NCBI GenBank assembly: GCA_963843465.1 | Contig: CAWJKP010000001.1 | Span: 1,054,001-1,118,000 of the forward strand | Reading direction: 5' to 3' | Length of the DNA: 64,000 nt | Source of the DNA: CAWJKP01 sp963843465 | Lineage (GTDB): Bacteria; Planctomycetota; Planctomycetia; Pirellulales; Thermoguttaceae | Shown here: piece after piece, positions 1 to 9,758 of the stretch | Position numbering within the stretch: position 1 is the stretch's first letter | How the letters are laid out: every line of letters starts with the position of its first letter | Notes under the pieces: model-generated | The model's database searches: none | What the model was told of the DNA's origin: nothing | Seen by the model: only the letters and a program-made list of their open reading frames with translations | Made by a program: the position numbers and the translations under genes

Positions 1-1067
1 AGTCCGAATCCCGCCTCGGGCCGGCAACGAAACACGTCCCGTCCGCGGAGGCTCACCGAGCAGAAGCTCAAAAGCGGGCCTTCCGTGTGGCTATGAGTCC
101 CGGGCACGAAGTCCACGCCCTCCTTGCCGTGGAAGATGGTGGCGTCGATCGCCACGTCCAAGCCGTGGCGGTCCAGCCCACGGCCAAGAACTTCATTGAG
201 CTTGGCCTTGCCGGGCCGGAGGATGTCCACCTGGCCGCCGTTATCCAGCCAGTGCCACTGGCGATAGACGGTGCCATCCTCGCCGATGCTCAGCCCCAGG
301 GTGGACGTGTACTGGGCGTGCGTGCGGCGGAGTTCGGCCCGCCCTGCGCTGTCCTCCAGCCAGACGACGCAGCCGCCCGCGGGAACCACCAGCGTGCGGC
401 CGTCCAAGGCAATGTCGCGCGAGCAGACGAACATGTCGCGTTGGCTCACGCGGCCATGGCGGAACTGTAGCCAGGCGGTGCCGCTCCAGCGGTCGCCGAT
501 GAAGCCGATCTGCTGCTGGACGTAGTCCCACTTCCAGCACACTTTGCCCTCCGGCGTCAGGGCATAGACCTGCGAGCCGAGCGTGGCGAAATAGACCCGA
601 TCGCCGCCGGCCACGGGCGCGGAGAAGATCGGCTCGCCGCAGGGAATCTCCTTGACGACGCGCCCATCGGCCGCGTCGAGCACGTAGTAATTGCCGCCCA
701 TCGTGCCGAAGTGCAGATAGCCGCCGGCCAGCAGCGGGGAAGAGACGTTGTTGCAGTTGGTCGGGCCGCCGCGGGTAGGCGTCCGCCATAGAAGGTGAAG
801 CGTCTTGGCGTCGAAGCAGAAGGCCTCGCCGCAGCCGTCCACCGCGTAGACCCGGCCGCCGGCGACCACCGGCGCGGTGAAGATCGCGTCGCCAAGCGGC
901 ATCGTCCCGATCAGTCCCAACGGCGTCTCGACGCTCCGGCCGGGCGCGTTGCCCGAGTGCCGGGCGTCGAACTTGAGCTGGGGCCAATCCTCCGCGGCCG
1001 ATGCCGCACTGGCGGCCACAAGCGCCAACGCAGCCCACGCCGCGGACTTCAACCACCATCGTGCCAT
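1..1067 (-). CDS. Exported PQQ-type beta-propeller protein, C-terminus cut off by the window edge
   Basis: The frame is open from an ATG at 1067 to the left edge, about 355 codons. AGGAG lies 7 bases upstream of the start. Residues 1-25 form a signal peptide (MARWWLK, then an Ala/Leu-rich core ending ASAASAA before EDW), so the product is exported. Propeller blades are visible as repeated stretches such as VVAGGRVYAVDG, LLAGGYLHFGTMGG and PVAGGDRVYFATLGSQVYAL, the usual PQQ/quinoprotein-like blade pattern. Such proteins are common in planctomycetes and the ligand usually cannot be read from sequence. No enzymatic motif is visible here. An ATG eight bases further in opens a different frame, which is a shadow. 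Confidence 0.8.
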   Translation of the reverse strand, partial: MARWWLKSAAWAALALVAASAASAAEDWPQLKFDARHSGNAPGRSVETPLGLIGTMPLGDAIFTAPVVAGGRVYAVDGCGEAFCFDAKTLHLLWRTPTRGGPTNCNNVSSPLLAGGYLHFGTMGGNYYVLDAADGRVVKEIPCGEPIFSAPVAGGDRVYFATLGSQVYALTPEGKVCWKWDYVQQQIGFIGDRWSGTAWLQFRHGRVSQRDMFVCSRDIALDGRTLVVPAGGCVVWLEDSAGRAELRRTHAQYTSTLGLSIGEDGTVYRQWHWLDNGGQVDILRPGKAKLNEVLGRGLDRHGLDVAIDATIFHGKEGVDFVPGTHSHTEGPLLSFCSVSLRGRDVFRCRPEAGFG

Positions 1068-1084
1068 GTTCTGTCTCCTATTAC

Positions 1085-1304
1085 CTCAAACTGTAAACGC
1101 CACCACCGGCCTCGCGCCGGTGGAGCGATGATTGGCAGCTAGAAACGCCCGCCCCGCGAGGATTTCCGATTTTTCCCGTTTCCGTCCGGCCGGCTCAGCC
1201 GGCCGGACGGAAACGGGAAAAATCGGGCGTCGGTGTTACGGCGTCTCTAGCTGCCAATCATCGCTCCACGGGGATAAACCCCGTGGTGGCGTTTACAATT
1301 TGAG
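1085..1304. repeat. Composite inverted repeat with a perfect 30-bp inner hairpin
   Basis: The outer arms (about 1085-1149 and 1240-1304) are near-identical inverted copies. Each carries its own small hairpin around a CCACC...GGTGG stem whose loop differs between arms. Between them, 1166-1195 and 1197-1226 are perfect 30-base arms separated by one base. The right end overlaps the last codons and the stop of the permease that follows. It looks like two copies of one palindromic element flanking another, not a simple terminator, although the inner hairpin could also stop transcription. Confidence 0.85.
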
Positions 1305-2756
1305 TATCACGTTTGGCTCACCAGGTTTGCACAGGCGCCATACGGCATAAGCGACGATGCCGGCCGCCAGCGTCGCCAGACCCGCCACAATATACCAGAC
1401 GCCGGCACAGGCGAAACCGAAAATCCAGCCGGCCAAGGCAATCACGGCAGGCAGCGGGTACCAGGCCATGCGGAACGTTGGCTGTGCGGGCGTGGGCTGC
1501 GGGCCGGCGTCGGCGGGCACTACGGCCGCAGTTTCCCCGACCACTTCCGCAGACCGCCTCCGCAGTATCGCCACGGCCCCGATCTGCGCGAGGAACTGCA
1601 CGAGGATCCGCGTCGTGAACAAGGCGCTGATGACCGCCTCCAGCGGGAAGAAACTGGCGGCCACGGTCACGGCGCCGAGCACCAAAAGCGAGACGTGCGG
1701 AAAATCGCCGCGGGGATGCAGCCGCGAGAAAGCGGAAAAGAAGAAACCGTCCCGCGCCGCCGCGTAGGGGATCCGCGAGTAAGAGAGCATCAGGGCAAAC
1801 ACCGACGCGAAGGCCGTCCAGCAGATCAACAAGGTCACCACCACGGCCGCCGCGCGGCCGTAAAGCGTCTCGATGAATAGCGAGCCGACGAAATCCGACT
1901 TCGCCGCCTCCCGCCACGGCACGACGCTGATGATCGCGCCCTGCATCGCCAGGTACATGGCGGCGACCACCAGCACCGCCAATAGGATCGACCGGGGGAT
2001 GGTCCGCGCGGGCTGGCGCACCTCTTCGCCGATATAACACACGCTGTAGTAGCCGAAGAAGTTGTACATCACCAGCAGCATGGCGGAACCGAGCCCTAGC
2101 ACGAACCCTTGCGAGAACGTCATCGCGCCCGAGGGGAAGGCCATCGCGGCGCCCGCGTCGAAATGGCGCAGCCCCGGCAGCAGCACGGCGGCCATGGTGA
2201 CAATCACGCCCAGCCAGAGCGCGACCATGAGCTTTCCCACGGATTCGATCTTGCGATACAGGAGCACGACCCCCAGCACGCTCACGCCGGCCGCCAGGCA
2301 CTGCATGCAGAGCGGCTTCATGGGCACCAGGTAGGTGAGATACTGGGCGAAACCGATGCTGCCCGAGGCGATCTCCAGCGGTCCAGAGAGGATGAACTGC
2401 CAGATGAAGAGAAAGGGCAGCAGGCGGCCCAACGAGGTGTGGGCATAGGCCGCTTTCAGGTATTCCAGGGTGCCGCCGGAGCGAGGAACGGCGGAGGCCA
2501 ATTCGGCCCAGATCATGCCGTCGCAGATGGCCAGCACCGCGCCGAGCACCCAGCCGAGCATGGCCTGCGGGCCGCCCATCGTCTTGAGGATCAGCGGTAT
2601 GGTCAGGAAGGGCCCCACGCCGATCATGTTCGACATGTTCATGGCCGAGGCCTGCAGCAGCCCGAAGCTGCGGTGCAAGCCGTGCCGCGGGGGATCGGAG
2701 GCCATCTGGGGTAGTCCGGAACCCGGCCGGTCGCTATCGCCGTGATTCATCATCAT
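1293..2756 (-). CDS. APC-superfamily amino acid/polyamine permease
   Basis: The protein has 487 residues, the normal length for the family. After a roughly 35-residue polar N-terminus it is almost entirely hydrophobic, with about 12 predicted membrane spans. The first span region (SAMNMSNMIGVGPFLTIPL) contains the unwound glycine-rich helix typical of APC permeases. It should act as a secondary transporter of an amino acid or amine in the inner membrane; the substrate cannot be told. Three consecutive ATGs (2748-2756) make the exact start ambiguous. The C-terminus (NVILKL) and stop lie inside the inverted repeat at 1085-1304, so the original end may have been altered by it. Confidence 0.85.
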   Translation of the reverse strand: MMMNHGDSDRPGSGLPQMASDPPRHGLHRSFGLLQASAMNMSNMIGVGPFLTIPLILKTMGGPQAMLGWVLGAVLAICDGMIWAELASAVPRSGGTLEYLKAAYAHTSLGRLLPFLFIWQFILSGPLEIASGSIGFAQYLTYLVPMKPLCMQCLAAGVSVLGVVLLYRKIESVGKLMVALWLGVIVTMAAVLLPGLRHFDAGAAMAFPSGAMTFSQGFVLGLGSAMLLVMYNFFGYYSVCYIGEEVRQPARTIPRSILLAVLVVAAMYLAMQGAIISVVPWREAAKSDFVGSLFIETLYGRAAAVVVTLLICWTAFASVFALMLSYSRIPYAAARDGFFFSAFSRLHPRGDFPHVSLLVLGAVTVAASFFPLEAVISALFTTRILVQFLAQIGAVAILRRRSAEVVGETAAVVPADAGPQPTPAQPTFRMAWYPLPAVIALAGWIFGFACAGVWYIVAGLATLAAGIVAYAVWRLCKPGEPNVILKL

Positions 2757-2920
2757 GGCCCCATTATGCGCTTTCTACGGCCGATCCATCAAATGAATGT
2801 TTCTTGACATGCGGTTCCTGCCCGTTACATTGAGGGGAGCAAAGCGTTCCGGACCTCCGGGAAAACGCTTCGCGTCGATGGTCTACAAGATCCGTTTGCC
2901 AACGAGAGAGGAGAGCGAGG

Positions 2921-3871
2921 ATGCCGACGAGGCCCTGGATTTCTTGGAGCGTTATGGGGTGGTTGCTGCTGGGCACGGCGGTCGGCATGGGCGACTCGCC
3001 GTCGTCGCCCGTCGAGGCCAAGCGGCCCGCCGACGGCAAGCTGCGAATCATCGTCTTCGGGGCTCATCCCGACGATGCGGAGATCCGTGCCGGGGGAGCG
3101 GCCATGCTCTGGTCGGCCCTGGGACATCACGTGAAACTGGTCTCGGTCACCAATGGCGACGCCGGGCACACCCGCATGGCGCGCGAACCCTTGGCCGCCC
3201 GGCGCCTTGCCGAGGTGCAAGCGGCCTCGAAGATCCTGGGCACGACTTCGCAGGTGCTGGACGTCCATGACGGCGAGCTGATGCCGACCTTGGAGAATCG
3301 CCGCACCATGACTCGGCTGATCCGCACCTGGAACGCCGATCTGGTCATCGCCCACCGGCCGAACGACTATCATCCCGACCACCGTTACGTCGGCGTGCTC
3401 GCCCAGGACTCGGCCTTCATGGTCACGGTCCCCCTCTTCTGCCCTGAGACGCCCTATTTGAAAGAGAACCCGGTCTTTCTCTATTCCTACGATGCCTTTC
3501 AGCGGCCCAACCCGTTTCATGCGGACATCGTCGTCTCCATTGACAGTGTGATCGAAAAGAAGCTGGATGCCCTGCTGCTGCTGGAATCGCAGTTCGTCGA
3601 GGGAGGAGCGAACGCGGGGCGCGACCCTTTTCCCAAGAACGCGGCGGAACGAGCGGCTTGTGCCAGCCGGTCGCGCGCGAAGTTCGCCGCACGATTCGCA
3701 TCGATTGCCGATCGATGCCGAGAGAAACTCATCGAGCTTTACGGCGAGGAACAAGGCAAGAAGGTCCGTTACGCGGAGGCGTTCGAGATTTGCGAATTCG
3801 GGCGACAACCCACGGCCGACGACATTCGCCGGTTGTTTCCCTTCCTGCCGCAGACGAAGCGAGCCAAATGA
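2921..3871 (+). CDS. PIG-L/LmbE family N-acetylglucosaminyl deacetylase
   Basis: A 316-residue protein preceded by a strong purine-rich ribosome site (GAGAGGAGAGCGAGG). Residues 1-24 are a hydrophobic export signal. The PIG-L zinc site is complete: AHPDD at 48-52 and HPDH at 151-154. Members remove the acetyl group from N-acetylglucosamine-type substrates using one zinc ion. The export signal, unusual for intracellular LmbE proteins but common in planctomycetes, suggests action on extracytoplasmic glycans. Neighbouring glycosidase and esterase genes fit that. The true substrate is unknown. Confidence 0.88.
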   Translation: MPTRPWISWSVMGWLLLGTAVGMGDSPSSPVEAKRPADGKLRIIVFGAHPDDAEIRAGGAAMLWSALGHHVKLVSVTNGDAGHTRMAREPLAARRLAEVQAASKILGTTSQVLDVHDGELMPTLENRRTMTRLIRTWNADLVIAHRPNDYHPDHRYVGVLAQDSAFMVTVPLFCPETPYLKENPVFLYSYDAFQRPNPFHADIVVSIDSVIEKKLDALLLLESQFVEGGANAGRDPFPKNAAERAACASRSRAKFAARFASIADRCREKLIELYGEEQGKKVRYAEAFEICEFGRQPTADDIRRLFPFLPQTKRAK

Positions 3872-3894
3872 GCCTCGGTGCCAATAATAGATGA

Positions 3895-4100
3895 GACAAC
3901 TCCCTGGTGAGCGATCCGGGGACGAACGACTCTTTTACCTATGACTGGGAGGTGACCAAGCTGCTGACGGACGGGAGTACGGCAACCATCGCCTCGTCTT
4001 CGGGGCCGAGCATTACTTTCACGTATAACGCCCCAGCCCCCGGTGAGGGGCCAGTGACCGCCACGCTCACCGTGACCGACGACGACGGGGCGCTCTTGCC
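3895..4100 (+). pseudogene. Fragment of a PKD/cadherin-like surface protein
   Basis: The frame after the TGA at 3892 reads VSDPGTNDSFTYDWEVT, later FTYNAPAPGEGPVTATLTV and VTDDDGA. This is the pattern of a PKD-like Ig repeat in giant planctomycete cell-surface proteins. Only about 65 residues survive. There is no domain before it and homology ends at about 4100, where the esterase remnant on the other strand begins. A GTG at 3907 could start a short peptide but no ribosome site is visible. I read it as a relic. Confidence 0.6.
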
Positions 4101-4102
4101 GA

Positions 4103-4980
4103 TCACTTCTGCGCCGCCGTTAGTTCCAGCATCGCCTCGTCCATGGCCTTGCCAATGCGGTTGAACCAGATCGCGCTGCCGAGGTAATGGTAGCCGTGGT
4201 CGCCGCCGATCTTCTTCCACGCTTCAACGTCCTTGCTCCAGGTCGGGTACAGCGCTTCGGCGGCATTGTCGACCAGCAGGTCCGTGCGGAACGCCTTGAC
4301 GCTGCCTTGAAACTCCGGCGCATCGTTCATCGACATCTGCGCCTCGCGGATCGTCAGCAAGGCCCCGGCGGCCGGTTTCGATCCGTTCTGGCCCATCGCC
4401 GCGATCACGAAGGGCAAATGGCGCGCGCGCCAGATCCTTCCGCACGTCCCTGATGAAGTGCCGGAGGTTGGACGCGTACTCCTTCTCGGCGCCTCCGTAC
4501 TGGTCGTTCCAGCCTTGGAACCAGACAAAGCCGGTCAACCGGAGCGTTTTGCCCCGCAGCGGCGGAAACATCGTCTGGTAGTTGTCGAATGTCTCCTTCA
4601 CCTCGGCCATCATGGTGCCGAACTCAAGCTCGACGCCGGTGCGGCCGGGCGATCCGTAGCCGATCGTCAGCGGACCCTTGCGGTCGAGGAACTTGATGAA
4701 CACGTCGTCGCGGACGATCCACTTGCCGTCCTTGCGCAGGTGCTTGAAAAGGTCCTTGGTCTCGGGAGCCTCGGCCTGGTAGTCGAGCAAGGTATTGGGG
4801 GCTTTCCCTTCCATATTCGACTGGCCGGCGAGGGAGATGTGTTCATACTGGATGCTCCTCGTGCTGGATTGCTCGTAACGGGATTCGATTTCATGAATAT
4901 CATAGTTGCCGCAGCGAGCGATTGCGAGCTGACGGCCGGAGACCGGATCGCGCCGAGGCGCAGAAGATCTTGCAGTGACA
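4103..4980 (-). pseudogene. Carbohydrate esterase (sialate O-acetylesterase/SASA type), truncated and frameshifted
   Basis: The first half reads ISLAGQSNMEGK, the catalytic-serine block of SASA/CE6-like esterases (GQSNMEG), through GFVWFQGWNDQYGG. The frame then breaks within a run of alternating G and C at about 4415-4430, and the second half continues with FVIAAMGQNG, DHGYHYLGSAIWFNRIGKA and a stop at 4103. The change fits loss of one GC unit. There is no ATG before the catalytic block and the signal peptide is missing. Upstream sequence runs directly into the end of the HEAT gene. The family deacetylates plant or host glycans. Lack of a start suggests real decay, not only a sequencing error. 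Confidence 0.7.
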
Positions 4981-5014
4981 CGCACCTCGGTTGACCCCGG
5001 CAGGTCCGGCCCTT

Positions 5015-7483
5015 TCACCGATGATCGTCGAGCCATTTCTTCCAGCCGTTGTAATCCGGCCGGACTGCGTTTTTCTGTCCGGTCAGCTTCGTCAGTGCCT
5101 CGTACAGACAGCTCCGGAACACGTAGACCTGCACGTTGGAATAGCCGTGCTTGTATTCCCTGATCAGCGGCTCGATAGCCCGCCGATCGCCCAGATCGCC
5201 AAGGGCGGTGATGACGGCCACGCGAACCCATTCCCTTTCTCTTCCTTCGTCCGTTGACAGCAGGGCCAAGAGGCCTGGCAGGGCATCAGCCACTTTCATG
5301 CGACCCAGCCCGAGGATGACAGATTCCCTAAAATCGCGGTTGTTGGCAAGTTCCGGTTTCGGAAAAAGTTCCAAGAACTTCTTGGCAGTGGCCGGGTCGC
5401 GGGTGCCGGACGCCGCCAGGCATCGGACCGCGTAAAGCTGCAGATCCGCCGCTGGTCGTTCAAGCAGTGCGTTCATGGCCGGAACGGCCGCCTCGCCCTG
5501 GGCGGCAAGCGTTTCCGCAATGCTCTGCCGGAGAAGCCTGCTCTGGGGATCGTTGGCTTTGAGCATCGCCACCAGCTTGTCGATTACCGCAGGCGTCGCC
5601 ACCTTCCCCTGCGCCCTGATCGCCTCCAGTGCTACGCGGCGAACGACACTGCTCGGGTCGTCCAGCAACGCCGCCGCAGCCTTCAGGGCCGCAGGGTCCT
5701 TGCGGCGGGCCAACCCGCAGGCGGAGGTATAACGCCGGAATTCCTCGGGCGATGTGGAATCGGCAATCAAGCTGGAAAGGCCCGCCGCCGGCGTCCCGGC
5801 CAGGCGGCGTTTCATGCCGGCCTCGTGATAGATGAGCTTCACCAGGTCGGCAGCCGGGTCATGGTACCAGCAGCGAAACAGCAGAACGTCACCCCCGGCG
5901 ACACCTTCCACATAAGCGCCGAAGCAGGTCTCCAGAAGGTCCGTCTCGACCGCTACGACGCCGAACGCCTCGGGCCATTTGGCGCGGGCCAATGGATCCC
6001 GGGCATTGGTGGTCAGTTGCCCGATGTTGGGCGAACTGTAGGGCGCCGACCAGCGGTAGTAATCCCCATCGCTCCACTCTGGGATGACAAGGCAATCCGG
6101 ATGTGCCTCCTGGAGCTTTTGGATCATCCGGGTCGGCATGGTCCATGGCACATTGGCTCCCGCAGGAAACTTGCCCCAGTCCTGGTTAAAGACGTTGGAA
6201 TCCAGGTAGAAGATGGTCGTTCCCCAGCGTTGCTTGGCATACTCGATCTTCGCCGACAGCAGCGCGACCGGATCCTTTACTTCGCGATGCGTCCAGTCGC
6301 GTTTCCCGGGCGTGGGCTCATAGTAATCGGTGGGTCTCAGCGTCAATCCCGTCCTGAACCCTGCATCCCTGAATTTCTTCATGAAAGCATCGGCAAACCG
6401 GTCCATCTCCGGAGCCACCTGCGGCAGTTTGCGGGGATCGCCGACATAACTGATGCAGTGCGGCTTCTCCTGCCCCTCCAGATCCCAAACGATCACCCCT
6501 TGCGCATTCTTATCCTTCAGCTCCGTGATGCATCGGTCGGCGTATTCCAGCAACCTTTTTCCGAAGGCGGCCAGCCCCGCCTCGGTGTGGATGTTCTCCT
6601 GGTCCCTGAGGCCCACGATGTATCCCCTGGGGTTTCCCGGCCATCCGGTGTTCGACTGCGCGATGAACGCCGTGCCGATCGGCCGCCGGTCTGGCCATTT
6701 CAAGGCCAAGGGACTCTTCCGGCCGAGTTCCTCGAAGTCCTTGGCGAACAACTCCAGGTTCGTCGCTCCTTCCTTGGCGAAAACGAGACACACCTTGAAC
6801 TCGACTGCTGCTCCCGGCGCCACGAGGGTCCCCGGGTCGCTCAACCATGCGTTGTCCACGACCGGATGTCTTGCGACTCGAGGAGATCGGTTCGTGACGC
6901 AAAGCGGAGTGAATCCGTTCTTGTCCGTATAACACTTGCGGTACTCTCCCGAGAAATCGTCCTGCACGAAGACGCCGACTTTGCAGCCCGGCGCCGAATA
7001 TGCCCAAGATGTGCCAAACCATTCGCCCTGACAGTTCCAGTAGTCCAGAAGGGTCTTCAAGGCCAGTACACGGACATGGAACTCCATTTCGGCGTCGCTT
7101 CTATTCTGCAGGCTAAGCATGCATTCCAGCCTGTCGCCCTTCAGTTTGTAGTCGGCTGTCAAGACGCCGACATCGTATTCCACCACGGCCCTTTGTCCGG
7201 GAAAATCGAAGGACACCTTGATGCGCTTCGGCTCGACGGTTTTTGCCGGCCCGCCGCTACCCGGCGGGTGCAGGGTGCAAGTCAGCTCGAGAAGGGGCTC
7301 ACCGTTTTCCGCCAGACAAACGAGGCATTCCGGTCCGTAAGAAAGCCGACAGACTCCTCCGTCCTGCTTGGAAACCATCCGGACCTGCTGTTGCTGGGCG
7401 GCAACAGGCATCGTGAGCATTGTGCAGACCACCAGCAGCAGAACCAGGCGAGTGGCACGCCACACGCATGTTAACAAGGACAT
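5015..7483 (-). CDS. Exported TIM-barrel-like protein with C-terminal HEAT repeats
   Basis: 822 residues with a signal peptide at 1-29 (LLLVVCTMLTMPVAA then QQQQ). About 30-250 looks like a beta-sandwich. About 260-540 is barrel-like, with QGVIVWDLEGQE, FRTGLTLRPTDYY and TTIFYLDSNVFNQDWG, resembling glycoside-hydrolase clans with acidic residues at strand ends. About 570-800 is a string of helical HEAT/PBS-lyase-like repeats (DDPSSVVRRVALEAI, REWVRVAVITALGDLGD). A glycosidase role is plausible but the catalytic residues cannot be assigned. HEAT repeats following a hydrolase-like fold suggest scaffold binding. It stands between glycan genes, transcribed away from the Gfo/Idh gene at 7962. Confidence 0.75.
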   Translation of the reverse strand: MSLLTCVWRATRLVLLLVVCTMLTMPVAAQQQQVRMVSKQDGGVCRLSYGPECLVCLAENGEPLLELTCTLHPPGSGGPAKTVEPKRIKVSFDFPGQRAVVEYDVGVLTADYKLKGDRLECMLSLQNRSDAEMEFHVRVLALKTLLDYWNCQGEWFGTSWAYSAPGCKVGVFVQDDFSGEYRKCYTDKNGFTPLCVTNRSPRVARHPVVDNAWLSDPGTLVAPGAAVEFKVCLVFAKEGATNLELFAKDFEELGRKSPLALKWPDRRPIGTAFIAQSNTGWPGNPRGYIVGLRDQENIHTEAGLAAFGKRLLEYADRCITELKDKNAQGVIVWDLEGQEKPHCISYVGDPRKLPQVAPEMDRFADAFMKKFRDAGFRTGLTLRPTDYYEPTPGKRDWTHREVKDPVALLSAKIEYAKQRWGTTIFYLDSNVFNQDWGKFPAGANVPWTMPTRMIQKLQEAHPDCLVIPEWSDGDYYRWSAPYSSPNIGQLTTNARDPLARAKWPEAFGVVAVETDLLETCFGAYVEGVAGGDVLLFRCWYHDPAADLVKLIYHEAGMKRRLAGTPAAGLSSLIADSTSPEEFRRYTSACGLARRKDPAALKAAAALLDDPSSVVRRVALEAIRAQGKVATPAVIDKLVAMLKANDPQSRLLRQSIAETLAAQGEAAVPAMNALLERPAADLQLYAVRCLAASGTRDPATAKKFLELFPKPELANNRDFRESVILGLGRMKVADALPGLLALLSTDEGREREWVRVAVITALGDLGDRRAIEPLIREYKHGYSNVQVYVFRSCLYEALTKLTGQKNAVRPDYNGWKKWLDDHR

Positions 7484-7961
7484 TTCAAGGCTCCTAGCGA
7501 ACCGGACAATACGATTGGATCTTCCGTTGTTCCCAAACTAGCTCTATTCCCTTTTCGTGTCAAGGATTTGCAACGTCCGATGCCGTCGCTTCGACGGCAC
7601 ATCGGCTTCAATGGGAACCGACTTGCCTTGGAACCACCTCGGCATAGTTTCTGCCGACGCGGATCTCCTTGACGAACACGTTGCGCCGGCCACCGGTGGC
7701 TGCGTTCCAGTAGCTCAACAGCATCGTCGCAACGTGGAGCACCCGTTCGTCGATCGCGGTTCCTGGCCCGTTTTTCGCCTCGTTGGGGCGGGCTGCCCGA
7801 CTTTTCCGATTATGGTTGCAACGCACCTGCGCGGCAACGATAATGGCGACAGTCGCTTTGAGCGCCGAACCAACGGCGGCGGCCTTTGCCTGCCGATGTG
7901 CCGTGGTCGTCGGCTCCTGCGTCCCCGATTCAACCTGCCAACAACCTAAAGGAGGTCTGCC
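7484..7961. other. Divergent intergenic region with a possible coding remnant on the minus strand
   Basis: This 478-base gap separates two divergent genes and should hold both promoters; no convincing pair of boxes stands out. On the minus strand about 7608-7750 reads VLHVATMLLSYWNAATGGRR, then VFVKEIRVGRNYAEVVPR. The composition is natural-looking, but there is no start and the family is not recognised. It may be a gene tail left after rearrangement, or chance. Confidence 0.3.
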
Positions 7962-9374
<1,413 letters not shown>

Positions 9375-9758
9375 GCACCCCTCCTTGCGTCTGGCCGACC
9401 GCTGGGGCTATGCCGTGGAACTGGCCGGCTGCGTGAGCGAGGAGGTCGCTGATGAGGCGCCGACCGGGGATGGCCTCGCCATGCCTGTCCTGCAGCGCGA
9501 CTTCGTGCCCGCACTGCTGGCGCCGGCGCGGGCCGACGGTTATCACGGAGCTGCTTCGCGCGACAAGGCATCGGTCTCGTACCGCAAGGTCGTCTCCCAG
9601 TTGCTTGCGCAATGACGCTGGTGTGCGATGCCCCTCTTGTTGCGAACGGGCGCGCGCTATGGTACTCTACGCGGATTGCTTGTCCGCGGGTAGTAGTTCA
9701 CGCGGGACGGTCCCCTTCGGCCGGCACTTCCGCAACTTTGCACACCGGGAGAAACACC
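9375..9758. other. Intergenic region, possible short gene remnant
   Basis: The 384 bases between the oxidoreductase and the GH36 gene hold a 76-codon plus-strand frame (9385-9615) containing GLAMPVLQRDFVPALL and SVSYRKVVSQLLAQ. It has natural-looking composition but no ribosome site, and I cannot assign a family. The last 140 bases should contain the GH36 promoter and leader; no clear boxes are seen. Confidence 0.25.

Noticed and set aside
5825..7474. Long open frame of 549 codons opposite the HEAT-repeat gene
   Set aside because: It lies wholly antisense to a gene with signal peptide and domain features; high GC keeps such frames open. No motif or ribosome site.
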